Source: Paraflavitalea sp. CAU 1676
Lineage (GTDB): Bacteria; Bacteroidota; Bacteroidia; Chitinophagales; Chitinophagaceae
DNA: 64,000 bases
Direction of reading: 5' to 3'
Assembly (NCBI RefSeq): GCF_029223285.1
Contig: NZ_JARHUJ010000009.1
Location: 186,001-250,000 of the forward strand
Each line of letters begins with the position of its first letter. Positions within the stretch are counted from its first letter, which is position 1. Below the pieces are notes generated by a model that had not been told where the DNA came from, did no database searches, and worked only from the letters and a program-made list of their open reading frames with translations. Below are positions 18,525 to 28,665 of this stretch, piece after piece. A program made the translations under genes and the position numbers.

Positions 18525-19616
18525 TTAAGAAGAAACGACCTGTGGACTACGGATCGCTTTTAGTGTATAAACGAAGAATCCAAAACCTGTAAGGATAAAG
18601 AGCAAGGCGATCAGCGAAGCTTGTGTAAGTCCGAAGAGCACAAACGGGTTGATCTTGATCTGCTCCATCAACAACCGTTCTGTACCATTGAGCAGTGCAT
18701 AAATGGCAAAAAGCCGGCCCGGCGTGGTGATGCGCCGGCGCAACAACCACAACAAGGCAAACAGAAGAATACCCAGCAATCCTTCATACAGAGAGGTAGG
18801 AAACACCGGCTGATCGTTTTGGGGATAGTGGTAAGCCCAGGTCCAGGAGGGTAGAAAAGAAAGCGCTGCCGGTTGGGGTAAGTTATTGATCATCCCCCAA
18901 TCGCCATCACCAGACAAATGACAGCCAAGACGCCCGATGCCATAGGCCAGTAACATGGCGGGGCTTCCCATATCGAGCATGTGTATAATGGGTATGCGGT
19001 GGCGACGGGCAATGAGTAGTGCTACGGCAATGCCCGGCAGCAAACCACCATAGTAAGTAAAGCCGTCTATCTCCAACCAGTTTTGCCAGGGGCCTGCCGC
19101 GAGCTCGGGCAGGTGTTCCAGCTTGTGAAAAAGTACAGCACCCAATAGTCCGGCAATCCCGCACCACCATAACATAGAAGGCATGATTTGATAGGGGTGC
19201 ACCGTTTCGTTTATCGGGGGCTTTTGGCGCGCCTCCTTTTGCTTATAGAATAGGCAGGCCGCAGCAACAAGGGCAGCCAGTAGCCCCGCCCCCCAGTATC
19301 CCACACCCGAAAACAGGATGCGTGTAGGGTGGGCAGCAAAAGAACGATAATGTACCAGCGCTGCAATGCCCTTGGCAATCATCAATCCGGCGAGTAAAGC
19401 GTATCCCGCAATGGTATACCATGTATACGTACCGGGGCGTGTCAGCCGTACTATCGGCTTTAACCATCCTTCCTGTTCCTTGCGCTTCAATTCCTCCCGG
19501 TAGGCCCAATAGGCTGCACCAAAAGCAATAGCGATCAGGGTGCCAAAAGTTTGTAATGGCAGCAGGATGTCCAGGCCGGTGAGCCAGCGAACCAGGTCCG
19601 AAAGGGCAGGAAACAT
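18525..19616 (-). CDS. Prolipoprotein diacylglyceryl transferase family protein (Lgt-like)
   Basis: A 363-residue polytopic inner-membrane protein with about eight hydrophobic helices. It has the Lgt signature region in the variant [14 protein letters not shown], followed by [12 protein letters not shown] and [14 protein letters not shown], which carry the conserved Arg and Glu positions of the family. Lgt transfers diacylglycerol to the lipobox Cys of lipoprotein precursors. The GRxGC...SGDGDWG variant is, as I recall, usual for Bacteroidota Lgt-type proteins. The N-terminal 60 residues are longer than in enterobacterial Lgt. Whether this is the essential copy or a second homologue cannot be told from the window. 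Confidence 0.87.
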   Translation of the reverse strand: MFPALSDLVRWLTGLDILLPLQTFGTLIAIAFGAAYWAYREELKRKEQEGWLKPIVRLTRPGTYTWYTIAGYALLAGLMIAKGIAALVHYRSFAAHPTRILFSGVGYWGAGLLAALVAAACLFYKQKEARQKPPINETVHPYQIMPSMLWWCGIAGLLGAVLFHKLEHLPELAAGPWQNWLEIDGFTYYGGLLPGIAVALLIARRHRIPIIHMLDMGSPAMLLAYGIGRLGCHLSGDGDWGMINNLPQPAALSFLPSWTWAYHYPQNDQPVFPTSLYEGLLGILLFALLWLLRRRITTPGRLFAIYALLNGTERLLMEQIKINPFVLFGLTQASLIALLFILTGFGFFVYTLKAIRSPQVVSS

Positions 19617-19793
19617 ACCGGCATGTCACTTGAATACGGATTAACCGCCATATGATGGCTGCTGCCCGTATAAAGGTTTTCAAAATGATGTAATCAATAA
19701 TACGGTTAGGGAAGCAAAAATGGCAATAGGCACGCTTTGAGGTAAGGGAGTCGCTTTCTGCCTGTTACCTTGCGCAGCATACAACCTTGAAGA

Positions 19794-21308
19794 ATGAAAC
19801 AAGCAATTGGAGTTGTCGCAATGGCCGGCGCGGTTTTGATAACAGCCTGTAGAAAGAATCGTGAAAAGGAGGCATTTATCAGTGTGAACAAAACGGAGCT
19901 ATCTGGCCCGGCTACGACTTATTACGACACCTTGCTGGTGAGCTCCAATACCAGTTGGCAGCTTGAAAAGCCGGCCGGAGGCGATTGGTTACAGACCGAT
20001 ACCCGCGAGGGAGGCCCCGGCCAGTCGCGGGTGATATTGCTGGTAACGGCCAATACTACTGCGGATGTACGAACACTTCGGTTGGCCTTCAAAGAATTTC
20101 AGACTGGCAGGGAACTGCAAGTGGTGCGCCTAACGCAAAGCAAGGCTTCGTTGAAGGTTACTGCTTTTACAAGCCACGCAAAAGGCGATGAAACGATCGT
20201 GATAACGGGAGCCGGTTTTTCGGCGGTAAAGGCCGGTAATATTGTTACGATCAACGGAAAGGCTGCGACGGTAACCCAGGCTGCATTTGACAAACTGGAG
20301 GTTACGATGCCGCAACGTGCCGGCGACGGAAAGCTGACCATCAGCATCGGTGAGCAGTTTTATACCAGTACTACGGATATTACCTACGACTGGATTGCTG
20401 AGGTGACTACGATATTGGGTGGCCCCGGTGCCAGCAGCTTCAGTAAGATCAAAGATGTAGAAATGGATGCACAGGGTAATGTGTATGTGGTGGATGGCAA
20501 CGAGATCAAAAAAATAAGTGCCAATGGTACAGTGCTATGGATAGCGGGAAGTGAGGACGCCGGCAACCAGAACGGCAACGGAGCTGGTGCCAGTTTTAAT
20601 GACCCCGATGGTATTGCCGTCGACAAGCAGGGTAACGTATACGTAGCCGATCTGGCCAATCATCTCATTCGCAAGATCGATGTAAACGGGAATGTGACAA
20701 CACTGGCAGGCAAAGAGATTGGTAATAGTGATGGAACGGGAGAGGCGGCCCGGTTTGCGCATCCGGCCGATGTAGCCATTGATGAACAGGGTAATGTATA
20801 TGTAGCTGAGTTTGGCAACAACCATATCAGGATCGTGAGTCCTGCAGGGGGAGTTACTACGCTGAGTAAAAATGGTACACCTGTGGCGGTGCCTTCTGCT
20901 TATCGTCTGGCATTGGGGAAGAATGGTGAGGTGATTGTGTCGTCCATAAATGGGCATAAGGTATTTAAGGTGGATGGAAACAAAGAGGTGATATTGGTGG
21001 CGGGAAAAGATATGGGTGGCTACGAGGAAGGGACCATCGATCAGGCCCGGTTTAAGAACCCTTCGGGCATTGCAGTGGATGAACAGGGTACGCTCTTCAT
21101 TGCCGATCAAAATAACCATCGCATCAGGAAGATCAGTACGGCACAGGTGGTGAGCACCCTGGCGGGCAGCGGGGTAGCGGACTTTGCCAATGGTATTGGA
21201 ACCGAAGCGGCCTTCAATATACCTGTTGGGTTGATGTTGACGAAAGATCATGTGCTGCTGGTGGCAGATGCGCAAAACCTGGCCATCCGGAAAGTTGTCC
21301 TTAAATAG
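19794..21308 (+). CDS. BACON / IPT-TIG / NHL-repeat lipoprotein
   Basis: A 504-residue lipoprotein (signal ending LITAC). Domain order: BACON-like module at about 27-108 (SSNTSWQLEKPAGGDWLQ, RELQVVRLTQSK), IPT/TIG Ig-like fold at about 110-195 (DETIVITGAGFSAVKAGNIVTINGKAA), then an NHL propeller from about 205 to the end. The NHL repeats are obvious: DEQGNVYVAEFGNNHIRIVS, DKQGNVYVADLANHLIRKID, DEQGTLFIADQNNHRIRKIS. Such proteins bind ligands at the surface; the partner is unknown. It is 25 bp upstream of the esterase-like gene, so the two may be co-transcribed. Confidence 0.9.
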   Translation: MKQAIGVVAMAGAVLITACRKNREKEAFISVNKTELSGPATTYYDTLLVSSNTSWQLEKPAGGDWLQTDTREGGPGQSRVILLVTANTTADVRTLRLAFKEFQTGRELQVVRLTQSKASLKVTAFTSHAKGDETIVITGAGFSAVKAGNIVTINGKAATVTQAAFDKLEVTMPQRAGDGKLTISIGEQFYTSTTDITYDWIAEVTTILGGPGASSFSKIKDVEMDAQGNVYVVDGNEIKKISANGTVLWIAGSEDAGNQNGNGAGASFNDPDGIAVDKQGNVYVADLANHLIRKIDVNGNVTTLAGKEIGNSDGTGEAARFAHPADVAIDEQGNVYVAEFGNNHIRIVSPAGGVTTLSKNGTPVAVPSAYRLALGKNGEVIVSSINGHKVFKVDGNKEVILVAGKDMGGYEEGTIDQARFKNPSGIAVDEQGTLFIADQNNHRIRKISTAQVVSTLAGSGVADFANGIGTEAAFNIPVGLMLTKDHVLLVADAQNLAIRKVVLK

Positions 21309-21332
21309 TGTATAGGTTGTATATTCAGGTCC

Positions 21333-22613
21333 ATGCGCAAACTACTCCTGATCTGCTGTACTTTACTTGTTGAGGTTGCCGCTGCACAACCATTGCGGGA
21401 GATAGATGCAGCAGGAGTATCGTTTCGCGGACTCTCCTTTCTCGATACGCTCCTGCAAGGCAAGCGGATTGTAATGCTGGGAGAAAGCAGTCATGGTACA
21501 GAACAATACAGCCAGGTGAAGGTGGAGCTGGTTCGATACTTACAGGAGAAACTTGGATACAAAGTACTGTTGTTCGAATCGCCCATGGCCGCCTGTAGTT
21601 ATTTGCCGATTACAAAAGATACTTCAGCAGCACTTCGGGTAAAAGCATCGTTGCAGTCCTTCTGGCATACGCAAACCATCGTAACCTTGTTCCGGTATGC
21701 CCAACAACGAGGGCTGATGATAGGGGGCTTCGATCCGCAGTTTGTGCGATCTCCTTACCCCAAATTGTTTTATGAAGCAGCAATGGCTTCGCAACCATCC
21801 TTGGTTGCCGCCATCAATCACCTTGAAACGAGGGTGGATGAAACTTATACCAATCCCAAACTTTACCTTTCATTGCGTGATAGTTTTTCTACTGCCTATT
21901 CGCAGATAGCGAAACAAATGGAGCAGATGCCGCTTTCGCCCTTGCAGCAATGGGTACATCAGCTGATGGCTGTCAATAGCCATTATTATGCAGGCATCAC
22001 GAAAGGCGAAGAACGAGATCATTGTATGGCTGACAACATCATCTGGCTGGCGGATAACCTGTATAAAAAGGAGAAGATAATCATCTGGGCGCACAACACG
22101 CACATCGATAAGGTCGCCACAACTCCCCGGCGAATTATGGGCAAAATGCTGACAGATCACTTTAAGGATCAGCTATACAGCGTAGGCCTTTTTATGGCCA
22201 ACGGATCAACTGCCCTGTATCCCAATAATGTAATAGCTGTTAAGCCTCCCTTAAAAGGTTCATTGGAAGCATATATGCTGCAAAGCGGCTATAGAATAAC
22301 ATTCGCAGAGAGTAGTGATCCTTTTTTCCGTAAGCCGGTACCAACCTGGCATTGGGGAAAGGAAAAACAACGTATGGAGATCAATAAAAGTTTTGATGCT
22401 GTAATATTGGTGAACGGCGTTTCTGCGCCAGGCTACCTTGAAAAGTCAGGACTTACTGTAGTAAGGTTGATGTTAGCTCCCCCAGCCGCTGGCAGGTCAA
22501 TGGTTGTTCTGCAAAGCAAAGGATTGATTATCTTTAATACAGCAGTTCCCAGATTTCCCATTCAATTAAAACAGCCATTATGGAAATGCCTAAAAATGCC
22601 GTCAACTGGGTAG
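21333..22613 (+). CDS. Exported erythromycin-esterase family protein
   Basis: A 426-residue protein with a cleavable signal (MRKLLLICCTLLVEVAAAQ) followed by an erythromycin-esterase-type fold. The active-site region MLGESSHGTEQY (E51, H54) and a second conserved His in WAHNTHID (H254) are present. Characterised Ere enzymes hydrolyse the macrolide lactone ring, but most chromosomal homologues have unknown substrates and this one is exported, unlike EreA/EreB. A resistance role is therefore only a possibility. The stop lies 34 bp inside the next gene. Confidence 0.87.
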   Translation: MRKLLLICCTLLVEVAAAQPLREIDAAGVSFRGLSFLDTLLQGKRIVMLGESSHGTEQYSQVKVELVRYLQEKLGYKVLLFESPMAACSYLPITKDTSAALRVKASLQSFWHTQTIVTLFRYAQQRGLMIGGFDPQFVRSPYPKLFYEAAMASQPSLVAAINHLETRVDETYTNPKLYLSLRDSFSTAYSQIAKQMEQMPLSPLQQWVHQLMAVNSHYYAGITKGEERDHCMADNIIWLADNLYKKEKIIIWAHNTHIDKVATTPRRIMGKMLTDHFKDQLYSVGLFMANGSTALYPNNVIAVKPPLKGSLEAYMLQSGYRITFAESSDPFFRKPVPTWHWGKEKQRMEINKSFDAVILVNGVSAPGYLEKSGLTVVRLMLAPPAAGRSMVVLQSKGLIIFNTAVPRFPIQLKQPLWKCLKMPSTG

Positions 22614-22963
22614 AGATCCCGGTTGCCGATTTCGAAAGGGCAAAAGCATTTTACAGCAAGATATTTGATTACGAAATGCCCGAAACACAAATGGGCCCTG
22701 TCCACAGGGGCTTTTTGCTGCACGACCAACAGGGTGGAGGTGTAGGCGGCGCCATCGTGGCCGGCGAGGGATATGAGCCTACTGCTAAAGGCGCCAAAGT
22801 TTATCTCAATGCAGGAGCCGACCTCTCGGTGGTATTAGACCGGGTGGAGGCAGCCGGCGGTAAAGTGATATTCCCCAAAACAGTGGTTACACCGGAACTG
22901 GGGTATTTTGCTGCACTGCAGGATTCGGAAGGAAATCATATTTACCTGCACTCGATGGGGTAG
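22580..22963 (+). CDS. VOC (glyoxalase/bleomycin-resistance fold) family protein
   Basis: A 127-residue cytoplasmic protein with two beta-alpha-beta-beta-beta modules. It begins NAVNWVEIPVADFERAKAFYSKIF and ends YFAALQDSEGNHIYLHSMG, typical of the VOC superfamily. Metal ligands of glyoxalase I cannot be assigned with confidence. Start is ATG 22580 (22586 is an alternative). It overlaps the preceding esterase-like gene by 34 bp in a different frame, which suggests translational coupling. The family includes dioxygenases, isomerases and drug-binding proteins, so no function is assigned. Confidence 0.9.
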   Translation: MEMPKNAVNWVEIPVADFERAKAFYSKIFDYEMPETQMGPVHRGFLLHDQQGGGVGGAIVAGEGYEPTAKGAKVYLNAGADLSVVLDRVEAAGGKVIFPKTVVTPELGYFAALQDSEGNHIYLHSMG

Positions 22964-23025
22964 GGTTTTACATTGTTCTTTACTAAACATTCTTCTCATC
23001 CATCAGTTTTACCCACAACAATCGA

Positions 23026-23526
23026 ATGCTCACATCACAACCCATCAAGGACTTTGTAGCTACTGCGCGGGCCTATTGCACCTTTATCGAAACCGATCAG
23101 GGCCACAATCCCCGGCAGTTCCTGCGCACGGTGCAAAAAGACCTGCTGATGCTGTACCGGTTCGGACTCGATCTGCCGCAGATAGAAGCGCCGGGAGAGG
23201 TGGATATGAGCCATACGGATGATAAGATACACCTGGATAGGGTGCTGCGATTGATCCGCGACCGGGTGCCCGTAAAATCTTACTGGGTGACCCTGACCCC
23301 GCTCGATTTTGTAAACCCCACAGAAATAGGCACCGGCGACCTGGTAGATGACCTGGGCGATATTTACCTCGATCTCAAACGCGGACTGGTCCTTTTCGAT
23401 ACCTCTGATACATTGGCCCGGGAATACGCCGTTTGGTACTTCCGGTTCCATTATACTCACCACTGGGGGCAACATTGCATAGACGCCCTCCAGATTATCC
23501 ATCACTCCCTCAATTCACACGCTTAA
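23026..23526 (+). CDS. DUF5063 family protein
   Basis: A 166-residue soluble protein matching DUF5063 from the block FVATARAYCTFIE at the N terminus and the C-terminal WYFRFHYTHHWGQHCIDALQIIHH. It is acidic and helical, without a signal peptide or membrane segment. The His-rich C terminus might bind metal, but this is only a guess. It lies 62 bp after the VOC gene. The function of the family is not known to me. Confidence 0.85.
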   Translation: MLTSQPIKDFVATARAYCTFIETDQGHNPRQFLRTVQKDLLMLYRFGLDLPQIEAPGEVDMSHTDDKIHLDRVLRLIRDRVPVKSYWVTLTPLDFVNPTEIGTGDLVDDLGDIYLDLKRGLVLFDTSDTLAREYAVWYFRFHYTHHWGQHCIDALQIIHHSLNSHA

Positions 23527-23763
23527 TACATCGAATGCTCCGCCCGGGACAGGGGCTTGAATATCCCGTTTCGATTACGATCTTTTTTCCCACTCCCATA
23601 GCAGGCGGCCACGCCATGAGTGACTACACAGAATATACCGCCACCAGATTAAAAGCTTTATGTATATTGGGCGCCCATTTACCTTATCTCCCGTCATTAA
23701 CCATTCCTCCTGTGAGCCGACCCGAATGCCGGTAACAACCGGTTGTAGCCAAATGACTTGCAT

Positions 23764-26700
23764 ATGAAGGATAAGCTGACTGACTGCGCTGTTACCCAAC
23801 CACCTCCTGCCTTTTCCGGGAAGACCTTTGCATACCTGATCCTGCTGATGATTGCCTGTTGCCTTGGCCGGCCAACCTTTGCTCAGGAAACACCCCGGCT
23901 GCAACAAGTACTCATTAACCTGGCTGCCCGCAACAAGCCGCTCGACAAAATATTACAAGACATTGAATCCCAAACACAATTCCGCTTTGTATACAATCCG
24001 GCCGAACTCAAAGCCGCCGGCACCGTGTCTGTCAACCGGCGTATGATCTCTGTCGATGAGGCGCTGGAGGAACTACTACCGGCCAGCCTCGAGTTCCGCC
24101 AGCGGGGGCTCAATATCCTCATCCTCGTAAAGGAAGAGCCGGTCCAGGCAAACCCCAACGCCCCCTTCCTGGTTACCGGCCGTATCATCGATGTGAATCA
24201 GCAGCCGCTTCCCGGCGTCACTGTTACTGTCAAAAGCAGCAACCGGGCAACCGTTACCAACGAGCAGGGCAATTTCATGATCAATGCCACCCGCAACGAT
24301 AGCCTCGAACTCAGTTCTGTTGGTTTCGCCAACAGGGTGATCGCCGTGCAACCCCGGCCCATGACCATCCTGCTCAACCCCAACCAACGCCAGGCGCTCA
24401 ATGAGGTCATCGTCATTGGATACGGTAACCTGCAACGCAAGAAATTATCTACTGCCATATCCACCGTGTCGGCAGCGCAGCTCAACGAACGTTCCGCGTC
24501 AATCAACATCGTCGAAGCCATGGCAGGCAAAGTTCCGGGCGCCAGCATCATGCTCAATTCCGGTAAGCCCGGCAGCAGTCCCACCATTAAGATCAGGGGC
24601 ACCGGATCCATCAACGCCTCCAATGCGCCGTTGTTTGTACTCGATGGCATTGTAGGCCTTGATCCCATGCTCATCGATCCCAATATTATCCAGTCCGTCG
24701 ATATATTGAAAGACGCAGCTTCAGCAGCTATCTATGGTTCGCGCGGCAGCAATGGCGTTATCCTGATGACCACCAAAGAAGGCGTAAAGAACCGTTCCAA
24801 TATCATCTTCACCAACCGCATCAGTGTCGGTACGCTAGCCCGCGAGATCGACCTGCTCGATGCGCAGGGCGCTCTTGACATGATCGAGCGGCAATACGCG
24901 TATGTGCCCGGCCGGCTCGCGCCACATAAAGACCCCAACAATAATTTTTCCCGCAAGGCCGAACTCTTTAACGCAGATGGTACGCCCCGCTACAATGTAA
25001 ACTGGCAAAAAGAAGCTACCCGCCCCGCCTTTTCTACCAATACAGGGTTGACCTTTACCGGCGGCCGCGACAATTTAACCAGCCTTGTGAGTGTGTCGTA
25101 TAAAAAGCAGGAAGGTATATTCGAAAACAGCTATCTGCAGCAGATAAACCTGTTTGCCAATATAGGCTGGGATGTTAAGCCCTGGTTCCACCTCAAGACC
25201 ATTATCAATGGAGGCGGACTGCAATCGCGCAATGTGGACCTCAATGCCCTTGGCTTCAATGCCATTCGTGAAATGTATGAATACCTGCCGTTTATTCCCG
25301 CCCGGTACAGTGATGGTACCTGGTCGCGCAAGGGCGATTATCCCGGCGCCGAGCAGTCGGAGAATCCTAACCGCTTGCTCAATGATGTGAAGTCGGTGAC
25401 GGGCCAAACCTATGTAATGGGCAATATGACCGGTACCATCCACCTGGGTAAAAAGGTCGATCTCGTTACCAGCTTCAGTGGACAATTGGGAGGTAACTAC
25501 AATAATTATTACTCGGGAATCGGCGTATTTGGTTTCTCCGATGTGCAGCACGGTGTAGCGCAAAGAATGAATGGCAATGCAGGAGCCTGGACCAATGAAG
25601 ATTACCTTACTTTTAATGACCGCTTCGGTAAGCATAAATTGAATGCTGTTGTCGGAGCAAGCTGGTACTATAATGTAGGTACAGGCACCTTCGCCGGCTC
25701 CGAGAATTTTTTCGATGACCTTTTTGGATACAATAGTCTGCAGGCGGGCACATTACCCCAGGGGCCGGTATCGAATCGTCAGCAAAACCAAATGAACTCT
25801 TTTTATACCCGGCTTCAGTACGATTACGATAGCCGCTACCTGGCCGGCGCCTCCTTTCGTGTCGATGGCTCATCCCGCTTTGGGGCCAATAACAAATATG
25901 GCTACTTTCCGGCGGTGTGGGCGGCCTGGCTATTGTCGGGCGAAAAGTTCTTTGCTCCGTTGTTGAATACCGTTAATTATTTTAAACTGCGGGTAAGCTG
26001 GGGCGTTACCGGCAATTCGGAGATTGGAAATTACGCCACCCTTTCCCGACTGAATCCTACCCAGGTGGTGTTTAATGGTCAGCAGCAGCCTGCTGTGGTA
26101 TTGTCCAACCCTGGGAACAAGGACCTTAAGTGGGAGCGGGGCAAGCAGTGGAATATAGGGGTGGATGCCAGTATCCTGAATGATCGTATACAGATCACGG
26201 CCGAGGCTTATCGCAAACTCACTTCCGACCTGCTGTATAATAAACAGCTGCCCTCAACGACCGGCTTTACCGGCATCTATGACAATATCGGTTCCATCCG
26301 CAACCAGGGCATCGAGCTCAGCATCCGCAGCCGGAACATTACGGGGAATAAATTCAGTTGGACAACCGGTTTTAATTTCTACCTCAACCGTTCCAAGGTG
26401 CTGCACCTCAATGGCGATATCATTTACAACTGGGCGGGCCGCATCAAGGAAGGACAGCCCATCGATCAATACTTTGGTTATTACCGCACCGGTACCTGGA
26501 GCAGTAAAGAGTCGCAGGAAGCGGCCGCCTTTGGTCGCAAGCCCGGCGATATCAAATGGGCCGATAACAACAACAATGGTATGAAGGATGCCGGTGATCG
26601 CGTGCCCCTGGGCAGCAAAATGCCCCGCTACCAATGCGATCTTACCAACACCTTCAGTAAAGGTGCCTTCTCGCTTTTTGTGGACATAAGCGGTATGTTT

Positions 26701-27120
26701 GGCCATAAGCTCGCCAATTTTCCACGGTTCATCATGGAGAGCTCCACCACCAGCGTAAACAGCTATAGCGGTATCTTAAATGGTTGGACGCCCGAAAATC
26801 AACAAACCAGTCAGGCGCAACTGCGGCTGCAAACCGACCGGGGCGAGAATGAAATGGATAATTATTACATCGAAGATGGGTCGTTTGTGCGTGTTAGAAA
26901 TATGGCGCTCAATTACGAATTGCAGCCCACCTTGTTGAGAAAGCTGCATATGGAAAAGTGCACCATCGGAGTCAATGCAGAGAACTATTTCCTGTTCACA
27001 AAATACAAGGGATTCGATCCTGAAACCACCTCTTTCGACGGCGACCTCAACCAGGGGGTGGATGTATACCAGTATCCCAAAGCGAAAACAATTTCATTTA
27101 CATTACAGGTAACCCTTTAA
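23764..27120 (+). CDS. SusC/RagA TonB-dependent transporter with STN domain (mannose-glycan PUL, first copy)
   Basis: Outer-membrane transporter of 1118 residues. ATG 23764 is preferred to the upstream TTG. Parts in order: cytoplasmic tail and signal peptide (to about 42, ending PTFAQ), STN domain at about 48-125, carboxypeptidase-regulatory-like domain at about 138-215, plug with EVIVIGYGNLQRKKLSTAIST and VDILKDAASAAIYGSRGSNGVILMTTK at about 218-345, then the beta barrel to the last residue (LQVTL). The STN domain predicts interaction with a FecR protein, and such a gene does occur two genes downstream. The SusD gene starts 9 bp after the stop. Confidence 0.96.
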   Translation: MKDKLTDCAVTQPPPAFSGKTFAYLILLMIACCLGRPTFAQETPRLQQVLINLAARNKPLDKILQDIESQTQFRFVYNPAELKAAGTVSVNRRMISVDEALEELLPASLEFRQRGLNILILVKEEPVQANPNAPFLVTGRIIDVNQQPLPGVTVTVKSSNRATVTNEQGNFMINATRNDSLELSSVGFANRVIAVQPRPMTILLNPNQRQALNEVIVIGYGNLQRKKLSTAISTVSAAQLNERSASINIVEAMAGKVPGASIMLNSGKPGSSPTIKIRGTGSINASNAPLFVLDGIVGLDPMLIDPNIIQSVDILKDAASAAIYGSRGSNGVILMTTKEGVKNRSNIIFTNRISVGTLAREIDLLDAQGALDMIERQYAYVPGRLAPHKDPNNNFSRKAELFNADGTPRYNVNWQKEATRPAFSTNTGLTFTGGRDNLTSLVSVSYKKQEGIFENSYLQQINLFANIGWDVKPWFHLKTIINGGGLQSRNVDLNALGFNAIREMYEYLPFIPARYSDGTWSRKGDYPGAEQSENPNRLLNDVKSVTGQTYVMGNMTGTIHLGKKVDLVTSFSGQLGGNYNNYYSGIGVFGFSDVQHGVAQRMNGNAGAWTNEDYLTFNDRFGKHKLNAVVGASWYYNVGTGTFAGSENFFDDLFGYNSLQAGTLPQGPVSNRQQNQMNSFYTRLQYDYDSRYLAGASFRVDGSSRFGANNKYGYFPAVWAAWLLSGEKFFAPLLNTVNYFKLRVSWGVTGNSEIGNYATLSRLNPTQVVFNGQQQPAVVLSNPGNKDLKWERGKQWNIGVDASILNDRIQITAEAYRKLTSDLLYNKQLPSTTGFTGIYDNIGSIRNQGIELSIRSRNITGNKFSWTTGFNFYLNRSKVLHLNGDIIYNWAGRIKEGQPIDQYFGYYRTGTWSSKESQEAAAFGRKPGDIKWADNNNNGMKDAGDRVPLGSKMPRYQCDLTNTFSKGAFSLFVDISGMFGHKLANFPRFIMESSTTSVNSYSGILNGWTPENQQTSQAQLRLQTDRGENEMDNYYIEDGSFVRVRNMALNYELQPTLLRKLHMEKCTIGVNAENYFLFTKYKGFDPETTSFDGDLNQGVDVYQYPKAKTISFTLQVTL

Positions 27121-27129
27121 AGCGATCGG

Positions 27130-28620
27130 ATGAGGCAATTGATAATCATAATAGGGAGTGTGGTGATGCTGGTAGCCAGCAGTTGCCATAAGTTCCTGGA
27201 GGAAGATAAGGCCGGGTTCATCAGTCCAGATAAATACTACGCCACCGAAGGGCAGGTGCGGGCGGCCGTTAATGGCACCTATGCCGGGCTCGATGATATT
27301 TTTTCTACCGGTATCGGCGTAGCCAATAGCCCCTGCTTTATGCTGGAGTACCTTACCGGTTACAGTACCCGCCTGCGTGGGTCGGGATTGGAAGATAACC
27401 AGTTCCTGCGGCTCGATTATGTAGACCCCGCCAATAATTTCGTGGAGAACTGGTGGAAGGCGATCTATTATCCGTTGGAGAATTGCAATAGTGCCATTGA
27501 TAATCTAACACGCACCACTATACTGCCGGAAGCAGCCAAAAACAAGTATCTGGGTGAAGTGTATTTCCTGCGTGCCTGGTACTACTTCATGGGTGTACGT
27601 CTCTATGGTGAGATACCCCTCAAAACTACGCCTACCACCGATCTCAGTGAAACGCGTATTCCGAAAGCGTCCATCGCTCAGCTATATGATCAGATAGTGT
27701 CCGATCTGCAGCGGGCCGAGCAGTCGGGCCTTCCCTGGACCGATGGTTCGGGCCATGTATCCATGGGCGCGGTGAAGTCGCTGCTGGCAAAAGTGTACAT
27801 CACGATGGCTGGCTATCCCTTACAAAAAGGAACATCGCATTACCAATTGGCTTATGCCAAAGCGAAGGAAGTGATCGACAGCAAAGCCTTTTCGCTGTTT
27901 GCCGATTATGCCGACCTCCGCCAGCAATCGCTGCAGAATACCGGTGAGCATATCTTCATGTTGCAACGCGAACGGTTAACGGCTGGCAACATCCTGCATT
28001 TTTATTTAATGCCGTTCCCTGATCTGCCCATCACCATTCAGCCGGCCTATGGCGGCGGACTGGCGCCCCGGGTAGAATTTTACAATGCCTTTGCCGCTGT
28101 CGACAAGCGCCGGCAGGAAGGGGTATTTTTTTACACCAGTCATCCTGAATTCAACAAACCGTCAAGTATTATTACACTACCCGGACCGCTCATTTACAAG
28201 TATTGGGACGATCTGGCAGAACAGACCGGAAAGGCGGGATTGAACTTTTCTTACCTCCGTTATGCGGATGTTTTGCTGCTGTGCGCAGAGGCGAAAGCGC
28301 AGGTGGATGGTGGCACAACCAGCGATGCCACCGCGGTCGATGCCTATCACCAGGTGTTGCACAGGGCCTTCCCGGCCAGTACTAAACCGGTGCAGGTAGC
28401 TTCAGCGGAGGTATTGAAGGAACGGTTTTTGGAGTTGTGTTTCGAGTGGCAAACCTGGTACGATATGCTGCGCACGCGTAAAGCATTGAATACCTCAACG
28501 GGTAAGATCGTGGAGTTGATCGGCTACCAGGCGCCCAATCACGTAAGAGCATTTACGGAACAGGACCTGCGGCTGCCGATTCCGCTCAGCGAGGTCCAGA
28601 AAAACCCCTTGCTTAAATAG
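27130..28620 (+). CDS. SusD/RagB-family surface lipoprotein
   Basis: A 496-residue lipoprotein (signal ending MLVASSC). Typical family blocks: KFLEEDKAGFISPDKYYATEGQ, AVNGTYAGL, a TPR-rich middle with YLGEVYFLRAWYYFMGVRLYGEIPL, and C-terminal RYADVLLLCAEAKAQ plus ERFLELCFEWQTWYDMLRTRK. It is the partner lid for the SusC just upstream. A Bacteroidota promoter for the next gene overlaps its 3' end. Confidence 0.95.
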   Translation: MRQLIIIIGSVVMLVASSCHKFLEEDKAGFISPDKYYATEGQVRAAVNGTYAGLDDIFSTGIGVANSPCFMLEYLTGYSTRLRGSGLEDNQFLRLDYVDPANNFVENWWKAIYYPLENCNSAIDNLTRTTILPEAAKNKYLGEVYFLRAWYYFMGVRLYGEIPLKTTPTTDLSETRIPKASIAQLYDQIVSDLQRAEQSGLPWTDGSGHVSMGAVKSLLAKVYITMAGYPLQKGTSHYQLAYAKAKEVIDSKAFSLFADYADLRQQSLQNTGEHIFMLQRERLTAGNILHFYLMPFPDLPITIQPAYGGGLAPRVEFYNAFAAVDKRRQEGVFFYTSHPEFNKPSSIITLPGPLIYKYWDDLAEQTGKAGLNFSYLRYADVLLLCAEAKAQVDGGTTSDATAVDAYHQVLHRAFPASTKPVQVASAEVLKERFLELCFEWQTWYDMLRTRKALNTSTGKIVELIGYQAPNHVRAFTEQDLRLPIPLSEVQKNPLLK

Positions 28621-28639
28621 ACATCTTCGGATACTTTTG
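28608..28639 (+). promoter_or_regulatory. Bacteroidota-type promoter for the FecR gene
   Basis: CTTG (28608-28611), a 20-nt spacer, then TACTTTTG (28632-28639) matches the Bacteroidota housekeeping consensus (TTTG, 19-21 nt, TAnnTTTG). Transcription would begin near 28646, 20 nt before the FecR ATG. It overlaps the end of the SusD gene, so FecR can be made independently of SusC/SusD. Confidence 0.6.
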
Positions 28640-28665
28640 CATAGGTTTTGATAATACATACCTGC

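Noticed and set aside
18525-19616. Lgt-like protein as an unusual inactive variant because of [14 protein letters not shown]
   Set aside because: The variant appears to be normal for Bacteroidota Lgt-type proteins, and the conserved Arg and Glu regions are present.
20535-21275. 246-codon minus-strand open frame under the NHL lipoprotein
   Set aside because: Antisense shadow of NHL repeats; Cys/His/Arg-rich composition with no signal or domain.
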